64,000 nt of DNA from Maratus speciosus (GCA_963932465.1 OZ010800.1:33420852-33484851); one strand, 5' to 3'. Counted from the first letter of the stretch, positions 44,457 through 55,770 are shown. A program made the numbers and translations. Notes: generated by a model from the letters alone, not told the origin.

Positions 44457-45830
44457 TACTAACACGCTTCATATTCAATAACGAAGATGCCATGGAAAGC
44501 ATAATTACATATTTCAATTGCATGAAAATATGAGTATATTTACGTGAGTTAGAGGGCGGACAGACAAACCGAAATTATAAACACTTTTCTGTTATGCTGG
44601 GAAGTTTTAAGAAGAGTTCAAATAATCGCATAAGTCCGTTTACATTTTAAAAACTCAAAACATTTCTCAAATTATCGTATCAGAGACAACAGAACATTTA
44701 AACAGACAAAAGTTTCGTAGCAAAAAGTAGTTCGAAGTGAATTTGAGCAATTTTGTTATTTTGCCACAAACTTTCTTTCATTTTGACACGTTATATGATA
44801 AAAACAGAAAACCGATACAATTTGGTAATTCGTTACGATTTTTTTAAATGCGAGCCTATGTATGTTACACCACGTATTAAAAATTAATTTTAATATAATA
44901 TATTAAAACTTTTAAATTTTATACATAACGCCTGAAAATGCCTACCTTATAGCAAGGGTATTTCTAGCGGTAGATCCCACCCCCTTTTAACACTTTCCAA
45001 CGTAGTTGAAAAGTGTTTATGAATTGTGTTTGTCTGTCTGTCTATTCGTATTCTAACTCACCTAAAATAGTCATTTTGACATGAAATTCATAGATTTTTT
45101 GGGTATCACTATGGCATGTTCGATATTGAAGATGTAGTGCATGGCATTTACGGTTCATTTACAAAGACACTCAAAATAATTCCGTTTCATTACGGTCTAT
45201 GGGGAAAAATTGTTTGCGGTGTAATTTAATGATATTCCAGTATTTTAAACATGCTGAAATTTATCTATATCACTGAGGTGAACTACACGGCGCTTACTGT
45301 AGAATAGGGTGTGCATAAAATGTATCGTTCATTTACAGGGACACAGAAAAAAATTTTGCTACAGACGAATTTAAACTATCTAAGCCTATGAATAATAATT
45401 GCTGGAAGTGCGTTTTCAGTTGTGGTACGCGTTTTTAAATTGTATTTTTTTTTTAAATATATTCCTTGGTGTGTATAAATACTATACATATTATACAGGG
45501 CTGTACTCAATTTCTCAAGTACATTTCCATGTATTCACGGAAATTGCTGAATGGAAATTTTCAACTGTGCTATTCGTTCCAGTGGACTAACTTGTAGCAT
45601 ACTATGTAGTATACATTCAAATCCATAGATCCTATACAGGGCTGCGCAAAAAAGAAAAATCTTATATATTCCAGACTATTGGTTGAAATAGGAGAAATTG
45701 GGTTTTCAAATACGTTATGAGTTTTTCAAATTGTTTATTTTTATATCATATTTCACTTTGATAAACTGTGAAATTAAGTTACAATATCCTGAATGTATTG
45801 GAAAGTGTTACATAATCTAGGCTGAATGCA

Positions 45831-47073
45831 TGATCTTTCATTCTTATTTACCCATTCAAGCTGGGCGGAAAAAGAGGAAGTTAGAACGTTCATCTGCTAC
45901 ATGCAACAGTTTAGTTAATTCAACAAGTGGGGAAATATTGATCATTTTCTAAACTTGCGCCAAATGCAGTCGATGAGCTCTTTGTTCAGGAAACGTATAC
46001 ATGCAGTGAGAGGAAAGATCAGATCTTAAGTTGAGAGGTTGCGGATGTGATGAACATGCCATCAACTTGACGCAACTTGACGTCGTAATTATTTTTCCTG
46101 AAATCTCTGATGGAATAATTGAAAAGTATTCATTGCTCAAAAGGTAATTAAGTTCAGATTCGAATGATTTTCTCCAGGTGCAATATACAGGGTGCGCATG
46201 ATTAAAAGAACCTACTTTAAAGTTGCCTACAGACAAAACTATTGTTCATAAAGTTGTGAAATTTTGTGAAAGACATAATAAAGATATGGGAATTTGTTTA
46301 AGCTAAAAAAATATAAATAAAAACAGTCCAAATTTTTGCCACCAGCGGGTGATTTTTAATAAATTACACATTTAACATTACGGTAGTTTAGAAATTTTAT
46401 TATCTGATTAAATGTAACAGAAATGTGAAACGTTTGTGTGGTTTTAAATGTGATTTTACGCTGTGATTAAGGATAAGCAAACGTTTTTAAAAAATTAATA
46501 AATTAAAAATCAAAACTTTCATGTTAACCGTACGCAGACGATAAATCTTGAAATATTGATTGCAATTTTCTTTAAGAAATAATAGTCATAGAGTAAATAG
46601 AAAGAATAGAGATGATGTGTGGTGGCTGGGGGTGACGCCAAAAATGTAACCCTAAAATCCGCTACATTCGGCCCAAACACAACCACGTGCTTATGGAAAA
46701 AAAAAAGAATGCTTTTAGTAATGCAGTTTTAATTCATAATACAATGAAATGCTACTTTAGAATGCTTAATTATAAGCTGATCATTTTCATTTAGAGAAAA
46801 AATGCACAAATGAAGCCAAAGAATCAGGTCCCTGTTCCACGTGCTTGTTTTCTTAGAGCCGAATGAGGGCATTTAAATCTGAGTGATAACGCGCATCATA
46901 CAGCAAACTGTTTTTACGGCATACTGCATCTCCATCTATCTCTTTTCTCCGTGCAATATCTCTCATATTGTATTTAAGGGGGCCTAGTTTCCATCGAGCA
47001 AGTTGATAACCTAGCCAGTCCGTCACTGAAAAAAAGGATGCAATTAAAAAAAAAATACATGATTGGAATCATA
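45831..47073. other. Unassigned stretch with isolated element ends
   Basis: TACAGGGTGCGCATGATTAA at 46189 looks like the left end of a TA-target MITE, but I find no partner. TTTAAGGGGGCCTAGTTTCC near 46975 looks like a lone TTAA-type end. The minus frame at 45949-46236 begins at a non-ATG codon and crosses the 46189 end, so I do not accept it. Confidence 0.4.
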
Positions 47074-47075
47074 TA

Positions 47076-49466
47076 CAGTAAATCCCGTTTAAGAAGTTCC
47101 CGCTTAAGAAGTTTTCCCGCATAAGAAATTTATATTTTCGATTCCCATTGATCTCTTATTCTTACAACGCTAAAATAATTCGTTTAGGAAGTTTAGTTCG
47201 AAACTCTTTCCCGCTTAAAAAGTTTTATTTTTCCTTCCATTTTTACTTTCAAAGCGCGTTTACTTCATCTTTGTGATTATTATTTTATTTTCTGTGCTGG
47301 AAATCTCTTTCTTTATATTCTCCGCTATTCAAAAAGGTCAATGTTTAGGACTGATAGCAGTTGTGGTTACCTCTATTTCACCTTAAAACCTGTTTAACGT
47401 GTTTGATGGAAATGTATTGTGAGTAGGGGATGGATCGCTCGTCACTGTAACAATAGTGACTGATCAAGAGAAAGGGGAATTGCTTCGCTCTACCGAGAGG
47501 TGGTTCTTTCAGTTCAATAGTTATTTTCTGTTACAACAGATTCTCTCCCACCCTTTTCCATGACTGTAATGTAACAAAGCTGCGTTTGGTTTATTCATTT
47601 CACAGTTTTTAAGTCAGTGTAAAGTGCATAACATCAAAGCCTTCTCGTTAGAAAATACACGAACAAAAAATTCTTTTTTTTCCCCCCACAAAAATTCGAG
47701 CAAGGCGATTAAACGGAAAGCCTTGTCAATTGAAGACGAAATCAAAATTTTGAAAGAAGTTGATAGTAACGCGAAAACAACAAGAGTTGAAATTCCAAAG
47801 AAGTTGAACATACCAGTGACTACTCTGAATGGAATTGTAGCAAAGCGAGATCTCATTTTAAACTGTTCTGAACAATCTCGTAAAATTAAAAAGGTGAAAA
47901 GAGGAAAATATGAAGTTATGAAAGAAAAGTTATTGATTTGGTTCAAAAAAGCCAGATCCGCCAATATTCCTATAAGCGGACCTATTCTTAGAGAGAAGGA
48001 TCAGGAATTTGCCAAAAAAATGGAAACTGAATTGGATTGATAGGATGAAGAAAAGAGCTGGATTGACTTATAGTTCTATACAAGGCGAGAGTAAAAGTGT
48101 CAAGAAATCGAAGAGTGGAAGAAAATCTTACCAGATTTGATAAGCGGCTATCATCCTAAAGACATTTTCAATATGGATGAGTGTGGACTTTTCTACAATC
48201 TTTTACCGGATAAAACATATGCATATAAAGGCAAAAAATGTCACGGAGGTAAAAGAAATAAGGCACGACTTTCAATTTTATTGGGTGCCAACATGGATGA
48301 TTCTGAGAAGTTTCCAATTTTAGTTGTTGGAAAATCGAAGAAACCCAGAAGTTTTCCGAATGTGAAATCGCTGCCCTGTGATTATGAAAGCAACAAGACT
48401 GCGTGGATGACAATTACAATTTATGAAGATTACTTGAAAAGATTGAATGATAAAATGAGGAAAGCTAAGAGGAACATCGTCATTTTCGTAGACAACTGTG
48501 CCGCCCATCCCAATGACACGAAAAACTTGAGCAACATAAAAGTCCATTTTCTACCACCGAACTCAACTTCCGTTTTATAATCTATGGATCAGGGAGTAAT
48601 TAAAGTGTTTAAGCAGCATTATAGAAAATGTCTAGTGAAATGGATGATTGAAAAACTTGACAATACTGGAGAGTTTAAAAAAGTCAACGTTTTGGAATCA
48701 ATTCATTTCATTTTATCTGCATGGGAGTAAATCATCTGTCATTGCCAATTGTTTTCAAAAAGCGGAATTCTTGGATGGAGAATCAACAAAAGAATATGAA
48801 TTTGATATTCAGGATGATTGGAAGACTCTTCAAAGAAAGATGGATTTCACTGCATCGTTTGAGGAGTATGTGTCGGTAGATGATGAAGTAGTACCATGTG
48901 AAATGCTTACAGTGGATGATATTTGTGAAATGACAGTAGCTGAAGAAATGAGTGAAACTGTGGAAGAAGATGTGGAAATTCCTAGTTTTTCGAAAGCTGT
49001 AAAAGGACTAGAAACCTTTCGGCGTTTTATCGAAAGTGTCGAAAATGTGCCTGAAGAAGTTTTCAAAAGCTTAAGACAATTAGACTGTTATCAATTAAAG
49101 ATTTCCGAGAAAAAACAGAAACAAAAAACTGTAACCGATTTTTTTTTCCAAAAACGTATCAAATGACTCTTAAAGCGAAATTTCTTGTCTTGGATTAAAT
49201 AAAGCGTTTCTAAGGTAATTATGTATTTCTACTTTATTAGCTAATTTTTTAAGTGTTCAAACTAATTTAAATTTCTTAAAAAAACACAATTTTATAGAAA
49301 GTACTCTTGTATTATTGTACTAGGATAAAATAAAACATCTTCTGAATATCAATGTTGAAACTATTGATTTTTTCAAAAATGCTAATTTTAATGTTTAAAA
49401 GGTGTTCTCGTTTAAGAAGTTTTTCCCTTCCATTCCCTTGGAAAACTTCTTAAACGGGTTTCACTG
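47076..49466 (+). mobile_element. Tigger/pogo-type DNA transposon, decayed
   Basis: 2391 bp between TA at 47074-47075 and 49467-49468. The inverted ends begin CAGTAAATCCCGTTTAAGAA and CAGTGAAACCCGTTTAAGAA. Further CGCTTAAGAAG-like repeats lie just inside. It carries a CENP-B/Tigger-type transposase in several broken frames. The right end abuts the truncated left end of another TA-target MITE. Confidence 0.9.
47624..49166 (+). pseudogene. Tigger/pogo-type transposase, interrupted
   Basis: Homology runs through three frames. 47624-48040 has the CENP-B-type N-terminal helix-turn-helix (KRKALSIEDEIKILKEVD) and the second DNA-binding domain (LLIWFKKARSANIPISGPIL). 48137-48580 has the DDE core: Asp in FNMDECGLFY and Asp in VIFVDNCAAHP. 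A stop at 48578-48580 falls just after NSTSVL; the expected third Asp, in MDQG, follows it in the same frame. 48648-49166 holds an acidic C-terminal region. At least one frame change around 48030-48140, the internal stop, and a further frame change near 48650-48700 make it non-functional as it stands. Family proteins are usually about 500 residues, matching the combined span. Confidence 0.88.
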
Positions 49467-49821
49467 TATAGGGTGATTCATAAAGATTGAAACGACAGGC
49501 TATTTCCTTAAATATTGCATCTAGACACATACTTCCAATTAAAAAGTTTCATAAAAAGGGTGCAAAATTTGATGAGATAAGTCGCAACTCCATGGGGGTC
49601 TATTTGAGAAAATAAGAAAACTGAATTTTTATGCGGCCCCCATAGTGTAAAATTTCCAATTAGGAAAATTTTCCTTATCCATTTCTGAATTAAACACAAA
49701 AAATTTCATTTTCATATCTGCAAAACTCACAGAAATATGTCTGTTTAAATAATTCTTCAGGTTTTAAGGGATTAGACACAAATTAAAAATGAGTGTAATT
49801 CAAGAAACAGTGTTTCTTTAA

Positions 49822-50353
49822 GAGTTCCAGGAAACATGTAAACAATATATTTATTGAGTTAGAATTTTGATTTTTTTTTCTTTTTTTGTGATGGTTACCA
49901 TATAATTTGCAAACAAAATCACATCCTAAAATTTCTTATAAAGTTTAAAAAAAAATTTAATTTATTATTTTTAGTGGGATAATTTAAAATCGTCATAACT
50001 CGAAATAGTATTTGTCGAATTTCAAAATTTTTTGATTTCATTAAAGAGGGGAATATAATAAATATTTTGTTTCAGGATTTGTTTTAAATATTAATTTTAA
50101 AAGTATAAAATATATAAAGTTAAAAAATGATGTAACTTATTTTTTTAATGGTATTTTGAAAAGTAAATATTTTTCAAATTTGCCGAAACAAAATTAATGT
50201 AAAGTAATAAAAAAAGACCTTTACGCAAAATGGTGAAAAAAAAACCATCATGCAGAAAAATGCATTGAATATTTTAAATAAAGATTGTCTCCTAATAAAA
50301 TGTTTAAATGCTTTTTAAAAAATTGCAGGTGAATATGTCTCATTCCTATAGCT
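49822..50353. mobile_element. Diverged partial copy of the 23467-24218 MITE family
   Basis: After TTAA at 49818-49821 the sequence GAGTTCCAGGAAACAT aligns with GGGGTCCGGGACACAT, the right end of that MITE. The TTTATTGAGTTA segment and a GATGGTTACCATAT-like block follow in the same order (reverse orientation). The other end was not found. Confidence 0.45.
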
Positions 50354-50358
50354 AAAGT

Positions 50359-51004
50359 TATTGAATTTTTATTGTGAAATCACGGCAGTTAAATAACTGA
50401 GCTTCTCTTCATGAATTATATTTAGAAAATAATGTTTTCCCTTTTAACATCTTCACAAAAAAGGAGAAAGATAAAATTGGCATGCTCCTACCTTTATTTT
50501 CAGCGTTGATTGAATCCGCGTAAGGTAATCCAACCTGCTATAAAAATCCAAAGTGAATCAGCATGAAAATATTCCACTCAGTAACAAAAGAGGGCACAGG
50601 ATCACAGGACTACACTATTTAATTAAAAGCACATAGATAAAGTTAAAATTAAATTTACATTCAAAGTTATATATTTAATTAACATATATCTTTAAGGTTT
50701 TTCAGAGCGCAGACACACTGCGTGTTTTGCTTAGGGCATATATTTAGAGACTGACTAAAAAAGGAAGAAAAGTTTTCAGTTCATTAGTCTTTCTTATTGC
50801 ATCTCGTTGTGCAACACTTTTATGTATACCAGATGTTGGAAATTCCTTTTTTTTTCTCTCTCTGCACGGGAAAAGAGGGAAATGGGTAGTTGCTCTTCAC
50901 TCAGATAAAATAAGATTTCATCTATCAAATGCAATCTTGAAACACAGCTGTAATTATTTCACCATGTCTTGCAATTTCGGTAAATCATTATTCAATTTCT
51001 AACA
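50359..51004 (-). repeat. Copia 3' LTR
   Basis: 646 bp, matching the other LTR with one base difference noticed. It overlaps the last bases of the gag-pol stop codon. A possible polyadenylation signal (AATAAA on the minus strand) is at about 50493-50498. Confidence 0.95.
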
Positions 51005-54000
51005 CCCCTGCTTGATTTCTGAAGTTGCAATAGTTCTTAAGTTCAAGTTGTCTCTGTGTTTGATAAAGTCAGGTTTGGGAAGGGGCTTCGTAAAGATGTC
51101 TGCAGTCATTTCCTTACTGGGACAATATTCTAATTCTATGATTCCCTTCTCTCGTAAATCTTTAATTGAATTAAATTTGATATCCACGTGCTTTGTTTTT
51201 GAATGATGTTTATAATTTTGAGTCATCTTGATGCATGACACATTATCCTCATACAGAATAATTGGTAGGTTTTGGTTTAAATCTAGATCCTTTAATAGCT
51301 TTATCAACCATATGGTTTCTTGTGCTGATGTGGCTGCGGAAATATACTCAGCCTCAGCAGATGATAATGCAACTGAGTTTTGCCTTTTTGTTGACCAGGA
51401 AATCGCTGCATTTCCTAATTTACTTAAATTTCCTGTGGTTGATTTTCGATCACTTTTATCTCCTGCCCAATCTGAATCTGCAAATGTCGTCAGAATCGGA
51501 TCATATTCGTTGCTTATAACTAATTTTAATTCTTGTGTTGTTTTTAAATATCTTATAACCCTCTTGACTGCCCTCCAGTCTTTTTCTCTTGGTTTCTCAT
51601 TTCTGCGACTAAGGATGTTAATAGCCGCTGAAATATCTGGACGAGTTATCGTAGCTATGTATAGCAATGCCCCTATGGCTTGTCTATACTTATGATTATT
51701 AGGTAGTAAATTTTCATCGTCATCTAAGTTTAAGTAACCTGCCTCCATCGGAGTATCACAAGGTTTAGAGTCCTTTAAATTAAATTTTTCAATCAGTTCT
51801 TTTATTTTATTTTCCTGATCGAGTGCATAAGTTCCTTCTTTAATTCTTTTTATGTTTATGCCTAAGTAGTAATTTACCATACCTAAATTTTTCACTTCGT
51901 ATTCTTTACTAAGTTGTTTCATTATTTCATTTATTTCCTTAGTATCTCCTGAAATTAACAGATCGTCGACATAAATGATGATATAAGTTTTATTTCCGTT
52001 AGTTTCTCGTGTGAAGAGACATGGATCAGCGGTGCTTTGCACAAAACCTAGTTTGTTTAAACTTTCAGCTATTTTAATATTCCATGCTCTTGCTGCTTGT
52101 TTTAGGCCATATATAGCCTTTCTTAGCTTACATACTTTATTTTCTTCACCCGGTTTAATATGTCCTTCTGGTTGCGACATATAAACAACTTCTTCTAAAT
52201 TTCCATGGAGAAACGCGGTTTTAATATCTAAATGGTTTACATTTAAGTTTTTGTGAGCTGCACACGCTAGAAATGCTCTTAGCGTTGTATAGGCTACTAC
52301 TGGTGCAAAGGTTTCATAATAGTCATTACCAAATTTTTGAGAATAGCCTTTCGCTACCAAACGCGCTTTGTATTTATTAATTTCTCCATTTGAATTATAT
52401 TTAACCGTAAAAACCCACTTATTTCCAATTACTTTTACGCCTGGTGGAGGATCAACTAGATCCCAGGTGTTATTTTTTATTAATGAAGCAATTTCTTCAC
52501 TAGTTGCTTCGTACCATTGGTTTTTCTCATGTGGATTGTTTAGATTTTTAATATCTTCGAAATTTTTCGGCTCTATAATTTTATTTTCTTTAGTAATGTA
52601 TGCGAGTCTGTCTGGTGGAACACCTCTATTCGATCTTTGTGATCTTCTAGGTTCATTTGTTGTATTTTCCTCACTGTCTGTTTGTTTTTCTTCCTGCATA
52701 CTTATTATAATTTCTGAGGAATTTTCCCCTGCTTTTTCGGGTTGTTTCTGAACTTCGCTATCATTTTTCAGATTTAAATTTGGTGTTGTTTTTGAATTAA
52801 AGTTTTCTAGAAATCTGACGGTTCTTGCTCGTATAATTTTATTATTACCAGTATAGATCCTATAACTTTTAGATCTATTGTCGTAACCGACAAAAATTCC
52901 TTCAATCGCTTTATCATCAAGTTTTCCTCTTTGGGATTTGTCGAGATAAGCGTAAGCTTTGCAGCCAAACATTCTAATGTTGCTTAAATCCGGTATTTTA
53001 TTTGTCCATAATTGGTATGGAGTAGAATTGTGAGCTTTCGTGGGGAGTCGATTAGTTAAGTATACCGCTGTATTTAGAGCTTCACCCCAAAACTTCTGAG
53101 GTAGTTTCGCTTCCGATAACAGGCATCGCGTCATTTCAACTAGTGTACGATTCTTCCTCTCCGAAACACCGTTTTGAGCTGGAGAATTTGGCACGGTTAG
53201 CTGATGGTGTATACCTGCTTCTTTTAAGTAATTTTCTATCTCATCACTGGTATATTCCCCGCCGTTGTCAGTTCTTAATTCCTTTATATTGCGACCGAAT
53301 TTATTTTTCGTTATAGCTACGTACTCTTTTAGTTTAGTGATGACTTCACTTTTCTTTGATAAAAGAAATACCATTGTAAATCTACTGAAATCATCAGTAA
53401 ATGTGAGAAAGAATTTCTTTCCTCCCATACTTTCTGTTGGCATCGGGCCACATACATCAGAATGAACCAAATCGAGAATTTTACTAGCTTTGTTTGTAGC
53501 TTGTTTAGGATACGAAGCATTTGTTAATTTACATTTTATGCAACTTTCGCATATTACTTCATGTTTACAATTTTCCATATTAAAACCTGTTGCTAAACTT
53601 TTAGTTTGCAGTTGCTTTAAAGCATTTATATCTCTGTGTCCGAATCTCCTATGCATGAGTTCAATACAGTTTTTATTCTTGCATTGATGAGCTAAATTCG
53701 CATAGTTTACTTGTTTATGTTTGTAAAGGTCTACTTCATATAAATTACCTTTAATTTTCCCTTCTATAAAGGTTATGCCGTTTTGGATTAATTTACAGGT
53801 TTCGTTTTCAAAAATGAGTTTACACCCATGCTTCACTGCTTTATTAACAGACATTAAATTTGACTGTATTTCTGGCACGTACAAAACTTCATTTAAAGTA
53901 ATGTCGTTTGATTGTGTTTGTAATTTTATTGTGCCTGTCCCGTGTGAAGCAAGAATTTTTCCGTTTGCAATCGTGACTGTGTTCTTATTATTTGTATCAA

Positions 54001-54982
54001 TGTCACTGAATAGGTTTATGTCGTTACAAAGGTGTGAAGAGCTCCCTGAATCAATTATCCAGGTAGATTTATTTTCAATGTTCGCGTAAAAGGAACAATT
54101 GTTTTGAGACACCTTTGTATCTAAAGTGGTTTTGTTTTCTTTGCTACTATTCCCCAGAGTCTGTGTGTTTGTTTGCACTTCTACTTCCGGAGTGATTTTG
54201 TTCGTTTCAGAACATAATGCAGCATTCTGTCTCCCTTTATTCACTGTTTGGTTTTTAGAATTTGAATTTTTATTCTTAAGGAACCAACAATTTAATTTTA
54301 TGTGATTTCGTCTTTTACAATATGTACAAAACATATTTTGTTCTTGTTTGCGATATTGTGGTTTAGTATTATTTTTTTCTGCTTTGTACGCATTTTCGCG
54401 CGACGTATTATTCGAGCTATCTTGTCTCCTTTGATACTCATCGGTCAATTTTCCTTTTATAAATTCAGAGTTTAACTCCTCTTCATTTCTCGCTTCAAGT
54501 GCGATAATCAAAGTATCATAACTCGGTGGGAGGGAGCATAAAAGTAACGCGGATAAATGCGTGTCCTTAATTTCTTCCCCTATCGCCTTTAATTTGTCGG
54601 CTGTTTCTAGTATTTTTACGATATGACTTATCATATCTCCGTTTTCCCCGAGTTTTATACTGTATAACTTTCTGAGTAAATATAATTTGCTCGAAAGGTT
54701 TGCGCGCTCGTGTATAGTTTTTAATACATTCCAAGTTGTCTTGGCTGTCGTTTCATTTTTCACATAAATAAGTTGTGGGTCTTCTAAAGTTAATATAATT
54801 GTAGCCCTAGCACGATTATCTCGCTTAGTCCACTCATTAGTTAGTGGTGTTGGGGGGTCATCCTGTGTATAATTAAATAAATCTTCCCTCATTAGGAGCA
54901 TCTGGGTTTTAAAACTCCATTGGGCATAGTTATGCGGATTTAATTTTTCGATATTAAATGTTTCTTTTAAGGAGGAGGCCAT
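50999..54982 (-). CDS. Copia gag-pol polyprotein, intact
   Basis: 1327 residues from the ATG at 54982 (MASSLKETFNIEKLNPHNYA). Gag-like region about 1-200; zinc knuckle CTYCKRRNHIKLNC (about 219-232). Protease with DSG at 311-313. Integrase zinc site HRRFGH with CESCIKC (about 444-481), and integrase core with Asp near 509 (LVHSDVCG), Asp near 572 (RTDNGGEY) and Glu near 608 (NGVSERKN). Reverse transcriptase from about 850 with YVDD at about 1004-1007. RNase H from about 1140, with DSDWAGDKSDRKSTTG and the Glu of AEAEYISA. The order protease-integrase-RT-RNase H is diagnostic of Ty1/copia. All key residues are present, with no stop or frameshift. Gag and pol are in one frame, so relative gag output would depend on another mechanism. 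Confidence 0.97.
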   Translation of the reverse strand: MASSLKETFNIEKLNPHNYAQWSFKTQMLLMREDLFNYTQDDPPTPLTNEWTKRDNRARATIILTLEDPQLIYVKNETTAKTTWNVLKTIHERANLSSKLYLLRKLYSIKLGENGDMISHIVKILETADKLKAIGEEIKDTHLSALLLCSLPPSYDTLIIALEARNEEELNSEFIKGKLTDEYQRRQDSSNNTSRENAYKAEKNNTKPQYRKQEQNMFCTYCKRRNHIKLNCWFLKNKNSNSKNQTVNKGRQNAALCSETNKITPEVEVQTNTQTLGNSSKENKTTLDTKVSQNNCSFYANIENKSTWIIDSGSSSHLCNDINLFSDIDTNNKNTVTIANGKILASHGTGTIKLQTQSNDITLNEVLYVPEIQSNLMSVNKAVKHGCKLIFENETCKLIQNGITFIEGKIKGNLYEVDLYKHKQVNYANLAHQCKNKNCIELMHRRFGHRDINALKQLQTKSLATGFNMENCKHEVICESCIKCKLTNASYPKQATNKASKILDLVHSDVCGPMPTESMGGKKFFLTFTDDFSRFTMVFLLSKKSEVITKLKEYVAITKNKFGRNIKELRTDNGGEYTSDEIENYLKEAGIHHQLTVPNSPAQNGVSERKNRTLVEMTRCLLSEAKLPQKFWGEALNTAVYLTNRLPTKAHNSTPYQLWTNKIPDLSNIRMFGCKAYAYLDKSQRGKLDDKAIEGIFVGYDNRSKSYRIYTGNNKIIRARTVRFLENFNSKTTPNLNLKNDSEVQKQPEKAGENSSEIIISMQEEKQTDSEENTTNEPRRSQRSNRGVPPDRLAYITKENKIIEPKNFEDIKNLNNPHEKNQWYEATSEEIASLIKNNTWDLVDPPPGVKVIGNKWVFTVKYNSNGEINKYKARLVAKGYSQKFGNDYYETFAPVVAYTTLRAFLACAAHKNLNVNHLDIKTAFLHGNLEEVVYMSQPEGHIKPGEENKVCKLRKAIYGLKQAARAWNIKIAESLNKLGFVQSTADPCLFTRETNGNKTYIIIYVDDLLISGDTKEINEIMKQLSKEYEVKNLGMVNYYLGINIKRIKEGTYALDQENKIKELIEKFNLKDSKPCDTPMEAGYLNLDDDENLLPNNHKYRQAIGALLYIATITRPDISAAINILSRRNEKPREKDWRAVKRVIRYLKTTQELKLVISNEYDPILTTFADSDWAGDKSDRKSTTGNLSKLGNAAISWSTKRQNSVALSSAEAEYISAATSAQETIWLIKLLKDLDLNQNLPIILYEDNVSCIKMTQNYKHHSKTKHVDIKFNSIKDLREKGIIELEYCPSKEMTADIFTKPLPKPDFIKHRDNLNLRTIATSEIKQGC
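51005..51013 (-). promoter_or_regulatory. Polypurine tract
   Basis: AAGCAGGGG on the minus strand, immediately before the TGTTAG start of the 3' LTR; the expected primer site for plus-strand DNA synthesis. It is short for a polypurine tract. Confidence 0.7.
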
Positions 54983-55109
54983 TGTTTTATCTTTAAAAGG
55001 TTTCTTTTATTTTAGTTTCTTAACTTTCAAGAGTTTTCATTTATTTTCATTTATTGTTACAATAGTTTAAATAGAAGAGAGCGGTAACTTGCCGTGTTCA
55101 CAGCCTTCA

Positions 55110-55125
55110 GTCAGTCTCATAATCT
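55110..55125 (-). promoter_or_regulatory. Copia primer-binding site, complementary to tRNA-Met anticodon arm
   Basis: The plus strand here reads GTCAGTCTCATAATCT. To my knowledge this is identical to the anticodon stem-loop (CAU anticodon) of metazoan elongator tRNA-Met. It abuts the 5' LTR, sharing the terminal T at 55125. The minus-strand genomic RNA would therefore pair with an internal, half-tRNA segment rather than the 3' CCA end, as reported for Drosophila copia with initiator tRNA-Met. Confidence 0.7.
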
Positions 55126-55770
55126 ATTGAATTTTTATTGTGAAATCACGGCAGTTAAATAACTGAGCTTCTCTTCATGAATTATATTTAGAAAATAATG
55201 TTTTCCCTTTTAACATCTTCACAAAAAAGGAGAAAGATAAAATTGGCATGCTCCTACCTTTATTTTCAGCGTTGATTGAATCCGCGTAAGGTAATCCAAC
55301 CTGCTATAAAAATCCAAAGTGAATCAGCATGAAAATATTCCACTCAGTAACAAAAGAGGGCACAGGATCACAGGACTACACTATTTAATTAAAAGCACAT
55401 AGATAAAGTTAAAATTAAATTTACATTCAAAGTTATATATTTAATTAACATATATCTTTAAGGTTTTTCAGAGCGCAGACACACTGCGTGTTTTGCTTAG
55501 GGCATATATTTAGAGACTGACTAAAAAAGGAAGAAAATTTTTCAGTTCATTAGTCTTTCTTATTGCATCTCGTTGTGCAACACTTTTATGTATACCAGAT
55601 GTTGGAAATTCCTTTTTTTTTCTCTCTCTGCACGGGAAAAGAGGGAAATGGGTAGTTGCTCTTCACTCAGATAAAATAAGATTTCATCTATCAAATGCAA
55701 TCTTGAAACACAGCTGTAATTATTTCACCATGTCTTGCAATTTCGGTAAATCATTATTCAATTTCTAACA
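55125..55770 (-). repeat. Copia 5' LTR
   Basis: 646 bp; the upstream LTR for the minus-strand transcript. It is followed by the primer-binding site and a short untranslated leader (about 54983-55109) before gag. Confidence 0.95.

Larger units (their letters stand above)
41640..45830. repeat. Diverged CCCTGTA-type repeat field, interrupted by two MITEs
   Basis: Reverse-oriented units occupy about 41640-43890, for example a CATAGGCCGTAATGTAAC segment followed by TTCTTTTGAGTGGCCCTA near 42810, and GCAGCCCTGTA blocks near 43420 and 43570. Forward units occupy about 45100-45700. A hairpin-forming TTTCCAACGTAGTTGAAA motif marks a boundary near 44995, with relatives near 11935 and 42990. The field shares its unit with 8706-9401 and 11170-13290. 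No coding frame is credible. Confidence 0.65.
50359..55770 (-). mobile_element. Full-length Copia (Ty1/copia) LTR retrotransposon
   Basis: 5412 bp, flanked by the 5-bp target duplication AAAGT (50354-50358 and 55771-55775). Two 646-bp LTRs (50359-51004 and 55125-55770) show a single difference by eye, G at 50772 against T at 55538. On the minus strand each LTR runs from TGTTAGAAATTGAATAATG to TTCAATA. One uninterrupted gag-pol frame lies between. A primer-binding site follows the 5' LTR and a short purine tract (AAGCAGGGG, plus strand 51005-51013) precedes the 3' LTR. Everything needed for retrotransposition appears present, so this is probably a recent insertion. Confidence 0.96.

Noticed and set aside
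45949..46236. 95-codon minus-strand frame
   Set aside because: It starts at a non-ATG codon and runs across the TACAGGGTG end of another element.
46189..46240. Complete TA-target MITE
   Set aside because: Only one end (TACAGGGTGCGC) could be found; no inverted partner nearby.
51012..54089. Plus-strand frames across the Copia element
   Set aside because: Antisense shadows of the intact gag-pol gene.
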